NCBI RefSeq assembly: GCF_018294505.1
Contig: NC_057801.1
Span: 199,396,538 to 199,460,537 of the forward strand
Reading direction: 5' to 3'
Origin: Triticum aestivum
Lineage: Eukaryota; Streptophyta; Magnoliopsida; Poales; Poaceae
Length of the DNA: 64,000 nucleotides
Made by a program: the position numbers and the translations under genes. The notes under the pieces were generated by a model. It was not told the DNA's origin and did no database searches. It saw only the letters and a program-made list of their open reading frames with translations. Positions 10,170-22,642 of the stretch are shown here, in pieces. Each line of letters starts with the position of its first letter. Positions within the stretch are counted from its first letter, which is position 1.

Positions 10170-10712
10170 TCTCTTTCTACTTTCTAATTGCATTATTCAT
10201 GTGTTACGTGAATAACTTGTTTGCGCGCATCATGGATTTTACTTCTGTGACTGACGTTGCGATCATAGAGTTTTTCAAAGCATGATTATCATTTGCTATA
10301 TTATACCCGTGTTCAAAATGTTTGCGAGTACATTCAAAGTACTCACTGGCTTGTCCCTAGCTATTGTCTTGGCTAGATTTCTTGCGCGGAGAGGAGCAAC
10401 GAGACGATAGCCCCGGAACATAATCAATGGTGATAGCAACCTCGCGAAGATAGGAGTTAACTTGGTCAGCTGTTCCTGTGGGAAATGGAGTTCCACAGAC
10501 GCCGATGACCACAAACCGCTTCCGCCACCAACCACTAGAAATCTTGTGTTGTACTCATAGGCCAGAATGGTCTTGTACTACATATCATGTATTTTGCTTG
10601 GAGTTTTTGTATCAAGTTTGTGTCTTGCCAGCTAACAGTAATCCTGGGGCTGGTGAGCATAAGGGCCATTTTTCTGGGAAAATAATATCCCGAACGGTCC
10701 TGGCAGCAACCG

Positions 10713-11267
10713 TGCGAATGACCGTCAGATGATTTCATGACCAGTGCTGGTTTCAAAGATGAGTTCTATGCGTACGTACATAACACCGAGCTAACAGACT
10801 TTGTGTCACATAAGTATCCTCGGTACTACAACCTTACTGATTCTTTTGTGAGGAGATTTAAATATTCTATTCAGCGCAATACGCATTCTGTTTTGTTTGA
10901 TCTTTATGATAAATTGTTTGCCATGGACTTAGAAGATTTTAATGAAGCATGCAAAATTCCACAATGGGGCAGTTTTATTGAACCTCATAAGACTGATTAT
11001 AATGATTTCCTTGCTAGCATCACTGTGGGAGAAACTAGAAACATTACACAAGCTACCATAGGGAGCGTTCACTTTCCTGCCATACATTATTTTGCTCTCT
11101 TTATAGGTAGATGCATTAATGGTAAACATGATCATAGCCACCTTTGTGCATCAGATCTTAGTATTCTCAAGTGTGCGGTAATGGGTGATAAACGATATAA
11201 CTTGGGGGATATTGTTGCAAGGAGGTTTCATCCTAATGCTAAAGATGGAGATTTCTTTGGTATTAGG
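10713..11267 (+). pseudogene. Truncated ATHILA ORF-1-like accessory ORF (S1)
   Basis: Matches the middle of the intact 339-341 aa frames at 28240-29259 and 41716-42741: shared blocks include NLTDSFVRRF, MDLEDFNEACK and ATIGSVHFPAIHYFALFIGR. The 5' part was displaced by the L insertion. A TGA stands at 10719-10721 where the relatives have Trp. Homology ends near 11267, after GDFFG, at a deletion joining it to LTR sequence, so a good part of the C terminus is missing. Confidence 0.7.
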
Positions 11268-11302
11268 ATGTAACCTACTCACAAAACAATATTGACTTGA
11301 TG

Positions 11303-12631
11303 GATATTCTGCACAACTCCAAAAGTCCTAAAACTTCACGGAGAGTCATTTTGGAATTAATAAAAAATATTGGGCGAAGAAAGCACCAGAGGGGGGCCAC
11401 CTGCCATCCACAAGGATGGAGGGTGTGCCCTACTCCCCTGGGCGCGCCCCCTGCCTGGTGGGCCACCTGGCAGGCCCCCGATGCCCATCTTCTGCTATAT
11501 GATGTGTTTTGACCTGGAAAAAATCATAAGGAAGCTGTTGGGATGAAGCGCCACCATCTCGTGGCAGAACCTGGGCAGAACCAATCTAGGGCTCCAGCGG
11601 AGTTGTTCTGCCAGGGAAACTTCCCTCCGGGAGGGGGAAATCGAAGCCATCGTCATCACCAACGATCCTCTCATCGAGAGGGGGTCAATATCCATCAATA
11701 TCTTCACCGGCACCATCTCCTCTCAAACCCTAGTTCATCTCTTGTATCTGATCTCTGTCTCAAAACCTCAGATTGGTACCTGTGGGTTGCTAGTAGTGTT
11801 GATTAATCCTTGTAGCTGATTCTAGTTGGTTTATTCAGTGGAAGGTCATATGTTCATATCCTTAATGATAATTAATACTCCTCTGATTATGAGCATGAAT
11901 ATGCTTTGTGAGTAGTTACGTTTGTTCCTGAGGACATGGGAGAAGTCTTGTTATAAGTAATCATGTGAATTTGGTATTCGTTCGATATTTTGATGAGATG
12001 TATGTTGTCTCTCCTCTAGTGGCGTTATGTGAACATCGACTACATGACACTTCACCATGATTTGGGCCTAGGGGAAGGCATTGGGAAGTAATAAGTAGAT
12101 GATGGGTTGCTAGAGTGACAGAAGCTTAAATCCTAGTTTATGCGTTGCTTCGTAAGGGGCTGATTTGGACCCATATGTTTCATGCTATTGTTAGATTTAT
12201 CTTAATTCTTCTTTCATAGTTGCGGATGCTTGCGAGAGGGGTTAATCATAAGTGGGAGTCTTGCCCAAGGAAGGGCAGCACCCAAGCACCGGTCCACCCA
12301 CATATCAAATTATCAAAGTAACGAACGCAAATCATATGAGCATGATGAAAACTAGCTTGCCAATAATTCCCATTTGTCCTCGGGAGTGCTTTGCTTTATG
12401 TAAGAGTTCGTCCAGGCTTGTCCTTTGCTATGAAAAGGATTGGGCCACCTTTCTTCACCTCGTTTACTTTTGTCACTTGTTACCCGTTACGAATCGTCTT
12501 ATCACACAACTATCTGGTATCGATAATTTCAGTGCTTGCAGATAATACCTTGCTGAAAACCGCTTGTCATTTCCTTCTGCTCCTCGTTGGGTTCGACACT
12601 CTTACTAATTGAAAGGACTACGATAGATCCC
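11303..12631 (+). repeat. S1 LTR, 5'-truncated, first part
   Basis: Reverse-complement match to the S2 LTRs (15611-17132). It lacks roughly the first 175 bases, has the GC-rich palindrome around 11386-11475, and runs to ATCCC at 12631. The last 19 bases are at 56369-56387, followed by a tRNA-Asp primer site, so this is a 5' LTR in + orientation. Confidence 0.8.
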
Positions 12632-14027
12632 TAATAACCCACAAGTGTAGGGGATCGCAACAGCTTTCGAGGGTAAAGTATTCAACCCAAATTTATTGAT
12701 TCGACACAAGGGGAACCAAAGAATATTCTTGAGTATTAGCAGTTGAGTTGTCAATTCAACCACACCTGGATAACTTAGTATCTACAGCAAAGTATTTAGT
12801 AGCAAAAGTGGTATGATAATAAAGGTAACGGTAGCAAAAGTAAAGATAAATGTTTTTGGGTTTTTGTAGTAGTTGTAACAGTAGCAACGGAAAAGTAAAT
12901 AACCGAAGAACAATATGTGAAAAGCTCGTAGACAATGGATCAGTGATGGATAATTATGCCGGATGCGATTCCTCATGCAATAGTTATAACATAGGGTGAT
13001 ATAGAACTAGCTCCAATTCATCAATGTAATGTAGGCATGTATTCCGTAAATATTCATACGTGCTTATGGAAAAGAACTTGCATGACATTTTTGTCCTACC
13101 CTCCCGTTGCAGCGGGGTCCTTACGAAAACTAAGGGATATTAAGGCCTCCTTTTAATAGAGAACCGGGCCAAAGCATTAACACATAGTGAATACATGAAC
13201 TCCTCAAACTACGGTCATCACCGAGAAGTATCCCAATAATTGTCACTTCGGGGTTGTCGGATCATAACACATAATAGGTGACTATAGACTTGCAAGATAA
13301 GATCAAGAACACACATATATTCATGAAAACATAATAGGTTCAGATCTGAAATCATGGCACTCGGGCCCTAGTGACAAGCATTAAGCATAGCAAAGTCATA
13401 GCAACATCAATCTCGGAACATAGTGGATACTAGGGATCAAACCCTAACAAAACTAACTTGATTACATGGTAAATCTCATCCAACCCATCACCGTCCAGCA
13501 AGCCTATGATGGAATTACTCACGCACGGCGGTGAGCATCATGAAATTGGTGATGGAGGATGGTTGGTGATGACGACGGCGACGAATCCCCCTCTCCGGAG
13601 CCCCGAACAGACTCCAGATCAGCCCTCCCGAGAGAGATTAGGGCTTGGCGGTGGCTCCGTGTCGTGAAACGCGATGAAACTTTTTCCTCGATTTTTTTCT
13701 CCCCGAGACGGTATATATGGAGTTGGTGACCAGGGGGCCCACGAGATAGGGGTCGCGCCCAAGGGGGGGCGCGCCCCCTGTCTCGTGGACAGGCCGTGGG
13801 CCCCCTGGCACTAATTCTTTCGCCAAAAATTCTTATTAAATCTGAAAAGTGCCTCCGTGGATTTCCAGGACATTCCGAGAACTTTTCTTTTCTACACATA
13901 AAACAACACCATGGCAGTTCTGCTGAAAACAGCGTCAGTCCGGGTTAGTTTCATTCAAATCATGCAAGTTAGAGTCCAAAACAAGGGCAAAAGTGTTTGG
14001 AAAAGTAGATACGTTGGAGACGTATCA
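12632..14027 (-). repeat. W1 3' LTR (1396 bp)
   Basis: On the + strand runs TAATAACCCACAAG to GACGTATCA. It contains a TATA box (minus strand, 13712-13718) next to a long GC-rich palindrome at 13730-13807, whose outer arms CCAGGGGGCCCACG and CGTGGGCCCCCTGG are perfect complements. Close match to the W2 LTRs. Confidence 0.9.
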
Positions 14028-14065
14028 ACTCCCCCAAGCTTAAACCTTTGCTTGTCCTCAAGCAA
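14028..14065 (-). promoter_or_regulatory. W1 polypurine tract with AGGA hairpin
   Basis: In element orientation: TTGCTTG, loop AGGA, CAAGCAA (14048-14065), then AAGCTTGGGGGAGT ending at the LTR. The tract is the plus-strand primer. Confidence 0.75.
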
Positions 14066-15610
14066 TTCAGTTGACAAACTGAAAGTGATAAAGAAAAACT
14101 TTTACAAACTCTGTTGCTCTTGTTGTTGTAAACATGAAAAGCCAGCATTCAAGTTTCACCAAATATTATGAACTAACCATACTAACAATAACACATAGGT
14201 CTCACAATTACTCATATCAATAACATAATCAGCTAGCAAGCCATAATAATAAAACTCGGATGACAACACTTTCTCAAAATAATCATAACATGATATAACA
14301 AAATGGTATCTCGCTAGCCCTTTCTGAGACCGCAAAACATAAATGCAGAGCACCTTTAAAGATCAAGGACTGACTAAACATTGTAATTCATGGTAAAAGA
14401 GATCCAGTCAAGTCATACCCAATATAAACCAATAATAATGAATCCAAATGACAGTGTGCTCTCCAGCGGGTGCTTTTTAATAAGAAGGGTGATGACTCAA
14501 CATCAAAGTAAATAGATAGGCCCTTCGCAGAGGGAAGCAGGGAATTGTAGAGGTGCCAGAGCTCGATTTTAAAATAGAGATTGAATAACATTTTGAGCGG
14601 CATACTTTCGCTGTCAACGCAACAACTATGAGATGGCTGTATCTTCCATACTACATGCATTATAGGCAGTTCCCAAACAGAATGGTAAAGGTTTATACTC
14701 CCCCAACCACCAACAAGCATCAATCCATGGCTTGCTCGAAACAATGAGTGCCTCCAACATACAACAGCCCTGGGTGAGTTTTGTTTAATTATTTTGATTT
14801 TCTTTGATCTTTTTGGATCATGGGACTGGGCATCCCGGTTACCGGCCCTTTCTCGTGAATGAGGAGCCGAGTCCACTCCTCTTGAGAATAACCCACCTAG
14901 CATGGAAGATATAGGCAACCCTAGTTGAAACATGAGCTGCTCGAGCATACAAAATAGAATTTCATTTGAAGGTTTGGAGTTTGGCACATACAAATTTACT
15001 TGGAACGGCAGGTAAATACCGCATATAGGTAGGTATAGTGGACTCATATGGAACAACTTTGGGGTTTAAGGAGTTTGGATGCACAAGCAGTATTCCCGCT
15101 TAGTACAGGTGAAGGCTAGCAAAAGACTGGGAAGCAACCAACTGAGAGAGCGACAACAGTCGTAAACATGAATTAGAATTAATTTACACCGAGCACAAGC
15201 ATGAGTAGGATATAATCTACCATGAACATAAATATGATGAAGGCTATGTTGATTTGATTCAACTACATGCATGAACACATGCCAAGTCGAGTCACTTAAT
15301 ACATTCAAAGGAGGATACCATCCCATCATACCACATCATAATCATTCTAATAGCATGTTGGCACGCTAGGTAAACCATTATAACTCATAGCTAATCAAGC
15401 ATGGCAAAAGCAACTATAATCTCTAAATGTCATTGCAAATATGTTTACTTCATAATAGCTGACTCAGGAATGATGAATCATCATATTTACAAAAACAAGA
15501 GAGGTCGAGTTCATACCAGCTTTTCTCATCCCAATAAGTCCATCATATATCATCATTATTGCCTTTCACTTGCACGACTGAACGATGTGTATAATAATAA
15601 GAGTGCACAT
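14066..15610 (-). other. W1 3' noncoding region, left part
   Basis: No credible gene. It is closely similar along its length to 26244-27784 of W2, so it is conserved element sequence downstream of the accessory ORF. It is cut by S2 at 15610 and resumes at about 41269. Confidence 0.75.
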
Positions 15611-17132
15611 TGATGACCCACAAGTATAGGGGATCTATCATAGTCCTTTCGATAAGTAAGAGTGTCGAACCCAACGAGGAGCAGAAGGAAATGATAAGCG
15701 GTTTTTAGCAAGGTATTCTCTGCAAGTACTGAAATAAATGGTAACAGATAGTTTTGTGATAGGATAAATTGTATCGAGCAACAAGTAACAAAAGTAAATA
15801 AAGTGCAGCAAGGTGGCCCAATCCTTTTTGTAGCAAAGGACAAGCCTGGGCAAACTCTTATAATAGGAAAAGCGCTCCCGAGGACACATGGGAATATCGT
15901 CAAGCTAATTTTCATCACGCTCATATGATTCGCGTTCGGTACTTTGATAATTTGATATGTGGGTGGACCGTTGCTTGGGTGCTGTTCTTACTTGAACAAG
16001 CATCCCACTTATGATTAACCTCTATTGCAAGCATCCGCAACTACAACAAAAGTATTAAGGTAAACCTAACCATAGCATGAAACATATGGATCCAAATCAG
16101 CCCCTTACGAAGCAACACATAAACTAGGGTTTAAGCTTCTGTCACTCTAGCAACCCATCATCTACTTATTACTTCCCAATGCCTTCCTCTAGGCCCAAAT
16201 AATGGTGAAGTGTTATGTAGTCGACGTTCACATAACACCACTAGAGGTTAGACAACATACATCTTATCAAAATATCGAACGAATACCAAATTCACATGAC
16301 TACTAATAGCAAGACTTCTCCCTTGTCCTCAGGAACAAACGTAACTACTCACAAAGCATATTCATGTTCATAATCAGAGGGGTAATAATATGCATAAAGG
16401 ATCTGAACATATGATCTTCCACCAAATAAACCAACTAGCATCAACTACAAGGAGTAATCAACACTACTGGCAACCTACTAGCACCAATCCCGGACTTGGA
16501 GACAAGAATTGGATACAAGAGATGAACTAGGGTTTGGAGATGAGATGGTGCTTGTGAAGATGTTGATGGAGATTGCCCTCTCCCGATGAGAGGAGCGTTG
16601 GTGATGATGATGGTGATGATTTCCCCCTCCCGGAGGGAAGTGTCCCCGGCAGAACAGCTCTGTCGGAGCCCTAGATTGGTTCCGCCAAGGTTCTGCCTCA
16701 TGGCGGCGGAGTCTCGTCCCAAAAGGTTGCTTCTGATTTTTTTTATCATCGAAAGACTTCATATAGGAGAAGATGGGCGTCGGAGAGCCACCAGGGGGCC
16801 CACGAGGTAGGGGGCGCGCCCAGGGGGAGGGGCGTGCCCCCCCACCCTCGTGAGCAGGGTGTGGGCCCCCTGGCCTTCATCTTTGGAGACGATTTTTCTT
16901 TATTTATTTTAAGATATTCCGTGGACTTTCAAGACTTTTGGAGTTGCGCAGAATAGGTCTCCAATATTTGCTCCTTTTCCAGCCAGAATTCCAGCTGTCA
17001 GCATTCGCCCTCTTCATGGTAAACCTTGTAAAATAAGAGAGAATAGCCAGAAGTATTGTGACATATCGTGAAATAACAGCCCATAATGCGATAAATATCG
17101 ATATAAAAGCATGATGCAAAATGGACGTATCA
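15611..17132 (-). repeat. S2 3' LTR (1522 bp)
   Basis: Runs TGATGACCCACAAG to GACGTATCA on the + strand. Minus-strand TATA-like TATATGAAG near 16759-16765 lies beside the GC-rich palindrome 16791-16873. Confidence 0.9.
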
Positions 17133-17169
17133 ACTCCCCCAAGCTTAGACCTCGCTTGTCCTTAAGCGA
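17133..17169 (-). promoter_or_regulatory. S2 polypurine tract with AGGA hairpin
   Basis: Element orientation: TCGCTTA, loop AGGA, CAAGCGA (17152-17169; six Watson-Crick pairs plus one wobble), then AAGCTTGGGGGAGT against the LTR. Confidence 0.7.
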
Positions 17170-18631
17170 AAAGCCGATAACAATAAATATGTCCTCATGT
17201 TTAGAAGTAGAGGCGTCGATAAAAATAAAATACGGACATGAAGGTATCTTGATTATTTTCATAACAACAACATATATTGATTTTGTTATATGATTACTCA
17301 TGTTCAAGTGATGATCTTTTCACAAAGCCAAAGTATGAATCAAAAACCTTATTGAGCACCAACAAATTATACCCTCAGTCATTGAAGCAATTGCAATTTA
17401 TCATAACATCGGAAAGAGTCTATGTCAGAGCTTAAAAGCAAGTCCACATACTCAACTATCACTTAGTCCTTCATAATTGCTAACACTCACGCAATACTTG
17501 TGGTTACGGAGTTTTAACCGGACACAGAGAAAGATAGGGGCTTGTAGTTTTGCCCCACAACCTTTTACCTCAAGGGTAATGTCAACAATAATAATTCATG
17601 CTCCCCCACATCCAATTAGATATATATATCATGTTCTTTCCAACATGCTGAGCTTGCCAAAGGATAAAATGAAAAAGGAAAGGTGAAGATCACCGTGACT
17701 CTTGCATAAAGTAGAGGATAATAATAAAAGATAGGCCCTTCGCAGAGGGAAGCAGAGGTTGCCATGCGCTTTTATGGTTGGATGCACAAAATCTTAATGC
17801 AAAAGAACGTCACTTTATATTGCCCCTTGTATGTGAACCTTTATTATGCAGTCCGTCGCTTTTATTGCGTCCACAACAAGTTCGTACAAAGCTTATTTCT
17901 CTGCACTAATAAGTCATGCATATTTAAAGAGCAATTTTTATTGCTTGCACCGATGACAACTTACTTGAAGGATCTTACTCAATCCATATGTAGATATGGT
18001 GGACTCTCATGGCTAAACTGGTTTAAGGGTATTTGGAAGCACAAGTAGTATCTCTACTTGGTGCTGAGAATTTGGCTAGCATGAGGGGGAAAGGCAAGAT
18101 CCACATGTTAGAGGAACCATGACAACATACTTTATCTCAGATGTAAGAAAACATAACTCATTATGTTGTATTCCTTGTCCAACATCAACTCTTTAGCATG
18201 TCATATTTTAATGAGTGCTCCCAATCATAAAAGATGTCAATGATAATATATGTATATGTGAAACCTCTCTCTCCTTATTACTTCCTATTAATTGCAACGA
18301 TGACCAAAGCAATATTTGCCAACTCCCAACACTCATCATACTCTTTTTATGTGAAGTCATTACTCTCAATAAGATCAATATGAACTCTTTGTTTCTTTTT
18401 ATTCTTTTCTTTATTCACCCAAGATCATGGCAAAGTAATCAAGCCCTTGACTCAACACTAATCTTTATTATATATAGCTCACGGACTCGATTGCATAGAG
18501 GGATCATAAAGCAAAACTCAAAACTAGATCGTGACATGACTTTATTCTACTAAATCAAGATACTACTAATAGGATCAAACTAATAAAAACGGTAAAGATA
18601 GGAGTTGTGATGGTGATACGATACCGGGGCA

Positions 18632-18659
18632 CCTCCCCCAAGGTTGGCAGTTGCCAAGG
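18632..18659 (-). promoter_or_regulatory. S2 internal hairpin plus second polypurine-like tract
   Basis: Element orientation: TTGGCA, loop AC, TGCCAA, then CCTTGGGGGAGG. It lies about 1.5 kb upstream of the true polypurine tract and resembles it (GGGGGAG core). Use as a primer is speculative. Confidence 0.45.
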
Positions 18660-18928
18660 GGAGTGCCCATACCCATGTGATTATATCTCCTTCTTTGTTG
18701 TTGGCGGTGGAGGTGTTGTTGATGATGGAAGCTTGTCGTCCACCTTCCATGGCATAGCTTCACCCTCATAGAAGGATGATCGAGTCTCCGGAATCCTCAA
18801 ATCTGCAACAGAAACAGTTCGAAACGAAAATAGAGGATACTTGCGTGATACGGTCGTCAAAACCTTCGGGAGAATATATAATGAATTTTAACCGACCAAA
18901 ATATGTATCGTGCAAGAAAACGGAGTCC

Positions 18929-19015
18929 GGAGGGCACATGAGGTGCTCACGAGGTAGGGGGCGTGCCCAGGGGGTAGGGCGCGCCCTCCACCCTCGTGGA
19001 GGCCTCGTGTCCTCC
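18929..19015. repeat. GC-rich palindrome downstream of S2 pol
   Basis: CACGAGGTAGGGGGCG...CGCCCTCCACCCTCGTG with outer arms GGAGGGCACATGAGG and CCTCGTGTCCTCC. It closely resembles the palindrome in the S2 LTRs but lies inside the element, about 100 bases past the integrase stop. Confidence 0.7.
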
Positions 19016-19116
19016 CCGGACTGCTACTTATTTTTCTATTTTTCTAAATATTCCAAAACAGAGAAATATTGCTTTAAAAATTGTTTTGGGGTCAGTTTAC
19101 TTACCGTACCACATAC

Positions 19117-20952
19117 CTATTCCTTTTCGGACTCTGGAACATTCTTGAAAGTGTCCCTTATGTATTCCTCCGGGGTTACGGTTTCAATAATATTGGTTTC
19201 AACATTTATGGGATTACCTGAGATATAATGTTTGATTCTTTGACCATTTACCACCTTCGGATTTGTGCCTGCGAAGTTGTTGATTTTTATGGCACCGGAA
19301 CAATAGACCTCCTCGATAACATAAGGACCTTCCCATTTGGAGAGAAGTTTTCCTGCAAAAAATCTTAAACGAGAGTTGTATAGTAATACATAATCACCTA
19401 CATTAAACTCACGCTTTTGTATCCTTTTGTCATGCCATCTTTTAACTCTTTCTTTAAATAACTTGGCATTTTCATAGGCTTGGGTTCTCCATTCATCAAG
19501 TGAGCTAATATCAAATAACCTCTTCTCACCGGCAAGTTTGAAATCATAGTTGAGCTCTTTAATAGCCCAATATGCCTTATGTTCTAATTCGAGAGGTAAG
19601 TGACATGCTTTTCCATAAACCATTTTATACGGAGACATACCCATAGGATTCTTATATGCAGTTCTATAGGCCCATAACGCATCATCAAGTTTCTTGGACC
19701 AATTCTTTCTAGACCTATTAACAGTCTTTTGCAAAATTAATTTGAGCTCTCTATTACTCAATTCTACTTGACCACTAGACTGCGGGTGATATGGAGATGC
19801 AATTCTATGATTAACGTCATATTTAGCAAGCATTTTACGGAAAGCACCATGAATAAAGTGTGAACCACCATCAGTCATTAAATATCTAGGGACTCCAAAC
19901 CTCGGAAAAATAACTTCCTTAAGCATTTTAATAGAAGTGTTATGATCAGCACTACTAGTTGGAATAGCTTCTACCCACTTAGTAACGTAATCAACAGCAA
20001 CTAAAATATGTGTATATCCATTAGAGGCAGGAAAAGGTCCCATATAATCAAAGCCCCAAACATCAAATGGTTCAATAACAAGTGAATAATTCATAGGCAT
20101 TTCTTGACGTCTACTAATATTACCAATTCTTTGACATTCATCACAAGACAAAACAAACTTACGGGCATCCTTGAAGAGAGCAGGCCAATAAAAACCAGAT
20201 TGCAATACCTTATGTGCAGTTCTATCTCCAGCGTGGTGTCCTCCATAAGCTTCGGAGTGACACTTGCGTAGGATCTGTTCCTGTTCATGCTCAGGTACAC
20301 AATGTCTAATAACACCAACTACTCCTTCTTTATAAAGATGTGGATCATCCCAAAAGTAATGTCTCAAATCATAAAAGAACTTTTTCTTTTGTTGGTATGT
20401 GAAGCTAGGTGGTATAAATTTAGCAACAATATAATTAGCATAATCATCATACCATGGAGTGCTACGAGAAGTGCTTATGACATTTAATTGTTCATCGAGA
20501 AAGCTATCATCAATAGGTAGTGGGTCATCAAGAACATTCTCTAACCTAGATAAGTTGTCTGCAACTGGGTTCTTAGCTCCTTTTCTATCAACAATATGCA
20601 AATCAAATTCTTGCATCAAGAGAACCCATCTAATAAGTCTAGGTTTAGCATCTTTCTTTTCCATAAAATATTTAATAGCAGCATGATCAGTGTGAATAGT
20701 TACTTTAGAATCAACAATATAGGGTCTGAATTTATCACAGGCAAACACAACTGCTAAGAGTTCCTTTTCAGTAGTAGCATAATTTCTTTGAGCATTGTCT
20801 AGAGTCTTACTAGCATAATGGATAACATTTAATTTCTTATCAACTCTTTGCCCTAGAACAGCACCTACAGCATAATCACTAGCATCACACATAATTTCAA
20901 AGGGTAAATTCCAATCAGGTGGCTGAACAATAGGTGCAGATACTAATGCTTT
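19117..20952 (-). pseudogene. S2 RNase H and integrase
   Basis: A 591-residue open stretch, continuing the RT frame after one TAG (20953-20955). RNase [27 protein letters not shown] and [10 protein letters not shown] supply the acidic residues. Integrase: an N-terminal zinc finger ending in CDEC; a catalytic core with D in FDYMGPF, D in MTDGGSHF and E in QVELSNRE; then a C-terminal GPY-type module (KWEGPYVI). There is no chromodomain, as expected for Athila. This part has no internal stop and keeps its catalytic residues. In an intact element it cleaves the RNA template and inserts cDNA into nuclear DNA. Confidence 0.85.
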
Positions 20953-22140
20953 CTAAAGTATTTCAAATGCTTCTACACAATCATCATCAAAGACAAATGG
21001 TACATCTTTTTGTAATAAATTAGTCAGAGGACGAGAGATTTTTGAGAAGTCCTTAATGAACCTCCTATAAAATCCAGCGTGACCAAGGAAACTTCTTATA
21101 CCTTTGATGTCCTTGGGACATGGCATCTTTTCAATAGCATCAACCTTGGCTTTATCAACTTCAATACCTCTTTCAGAAACTTTGTGCCCCAAGACAATAC
21201 CTTCATTAACCATAAAGTGGCACTTTTCCCAATTCAAGACAAGATTAGTTTCTTCACATCTCTGCAAAACTCGATCAAGATTGCTCAAGCAATCATCAAA
21301 AGAGGAACCATAGACGGAAAAGTCGTCCATGAAAACCTCACAAATCTTTTCACAAAAATCAGAGAATATAGCCATCATGCATCTTTGAAAGGTAGCAGGT
21401 GCATTACATAAACCAAAAGGCATACGTCTATAAGCAAAAGTACCAAAAGGGCATGTAAAAGTAGTCTTTGATTGATCTTTAGCCGACACAGGTATTTGAG
21501 AGAAACCAGAATAACCATCTAGAAAGCAATAATGTGTATGTTTGCATAATCTTTCTAGCATTTGATCAATAAAAGGCAAGGGGTAATGATCTATCTTAGT
21601 AGCTTTATTTAACTTGCGGAAATCAATTACCATCCTATAACCTGTGATAATTCTTTGCGGGATCAATTCATCTTTATCATTAGGGACAACAGTAATACCT
21701 CCCTTCTTAGGGACACAGTGGACAGGACTTACCCACTGACTATCAGCAACGGGATAAATTATACCTGCCTCCAGAAGCTTGAGTATTTCTTTTCTTACCA
21801 CTTCTTTCATTTTAGGATTCAAACGTCGTTGAGGATCATGAACTGGTTTGGCATCCGCTTCCAAATTTATTTTATGTTGACATAGAGTGGGACTAATGCC
21901 CTTAAGATCATCAAGAGTATATCCAATAGCGGCACGATGCTTCTTCAGAGTTTTCAATAATCTTTCTTCTTCATGCTCTGAAAGGTTAGCACTAATAATA
22001 ACAGGATATATTTTCTTTTCATCAAGATAAGCATATTTAAGATTATCAGGCAATGGTTTGAGCTCAAACACGGGATCACCCTTGGGTGGAGGAGGATCCC
22101 CTAGGATTTCAAAAGGCAAATTGTGTTGCAGAATAGGTTC
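20953..22140 (-). pseudogene. S2 reverse transcriptase
   Basis: 388-residue open stretch from about 22119 to the TAG at 20953-20955. RT blocks are in order: VIDFRKLNKAT, FLDGYSGFSQI (first catalytic Asp), PFGLCNAPATFQ, and FMDDFSVYG (the catalytic DD pair). The linker from protease precedes it after a TAG at 22141-22143. After the RT the thumb/connection ends at AFEIL and the amber codon, and the RNase H frame resumes in phase. The catalytic core looks intact; a single nonsense codon on each side prevents a full polyprotein without readthrough. Confidence 0.85.
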
Positions 22141-22641
22141 CTATTTAAAGAATACTTCATCTATTTCCCTTCTTTCATTCATGAACATCTCATTTTCATG
22201 GTCTAGCAAATAGTGTTCTAAAGGATCACTAGGAGGTACGGCAATAGAAGCAAGACCAATAATTTCATCCTTACTAGGCAATTCTTCCTCACGATGTTGT
22301 TTACTAAATTTAGAGAAATTAAACTCATGAACCATATCATCCAAGCCAACAGTAACAACATTCTTTTTGCAGTCTATCGTAGCATTAACAATATTCAAGA
22401 AGGGTCTACCAAAAATAATGGGACAAAAGCTATCTTGTGGAGAACCAAGAACAAGGAAATCAGCGGGATATTTGGTTTTTCCACACAAGACTTCAACATC
22501 TCTAACCATTCCCATTGCAGATATAGTATCTCTATTGGCAAGTTTAATTGTAACATCAATATCTTCTAACTCAGCAGGTGTGATATCATGCGTAATTTCT
22601 TTATATAAGTCAATGGGTATAACACTAGCACTAGCACCCAT
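22141..22641 (-). pseudogene. S2 retropepsin-like protease
   Basis: MGASASVIP after the frameshift is the downstream half of the active-site turn; the Asp just before it (GLCD) lies in the same frame but is separated from the upstream gag ORF by a one-base insertion in an A run near 22662. The flap/second part has IIFGRPFLNIVNATIDC, typical of Gypsy proteases. It ends in TAG at 22141. It processes the gag-pol polyprotein in an intact element. Confidence 0.75.
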
Positions 22642-22642
22642 A

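Larger units (their letters stand above)
1..10705 (+). mobile_element. L: large-LTR non-autonomous Gypsy element (LARD-like)
   Basis: Two long direct repeats (1-3103 and 6465-10705) match over their whole shared length, so the left LTR starts before the window. A tRNA-Met primer site follows the left copy, and a hairpin plus polypurine tract (AAGGGGGTAG) precedes the right copy, which begins TGTTGTAACACCC. The internal region is only 3.36 kb and has no gag, protease, RT or integrase. These proportions match the class called large retrotransposon derivatives, of which barley Sukkula is the reference; the LTR start does not look like Sukkula as I remember it, so no family name is given. The polypurine/LTR start style resembles Tekay/Del Gypsy elements (inference). 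L sits in the S1 accessory ORF; its left target duplication is outside the window. Confidence 0.85.
6465..10705 (+). repeat. L 3' LTR, complete (4241 bp)
   Basis: Starts TGTTGTAACACCC after the polypurine tract and ends near CCTGGCA at 10705, where similarity to the left LTR stops and S1 coding sequence begins. It holds diverged repeats of about 158 bp (6560-7080), a GC-rich promoter region with a TATA box at 7904, and the 64-bp minisatellite (9805-10169). Short ORFs in it are not taken as genes. Confidence 0.85.
10706..12631 (+). mobile_element. S1 left fragment: Athila-type element remnant
   Basis: Directly right of L. It holds part of an accessory ORF and then a truncated Athila LTR of the S type in + orientation. 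The LTR is cut at 12631 by W1 and resumes after 56363, with the target duplication ATCCC at 12627-12631 and 56364-56368. S1 is the oldest layer of the nest. Confidence 0.8.
17170..19116 (-). other. S2 3' noncoding region with vestigial short ORF
   Basis: About 1.9 kb between integrase and the 3' LTR without the accessory ORF seen in W1, W2 and S1. A minus-strand ATG at 18755 opens a short frame starting MPWKVDDKLPSS followed by Thr/Pro-rich sequence; it is probably not a gene. The region also holds an internal hairpin/polypurine site (18632-18659) and a GC-rich palindrome (18929-19015), listed separately. Confidence 0.6.

Noticed and set aside
1..10705. Naming L as Sukkula or Erika
   Set aside because: Proportions fit large retrotransposon derivatives but the LTR start does not match Sukkula as remembered, and no search could be run.
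17764..18553. Short + strand ORFs in S2 3' region (94 and 112 codons)
   Set aside because: AT-rich, antisense to the element, no recognised domain and no start context or promoter.
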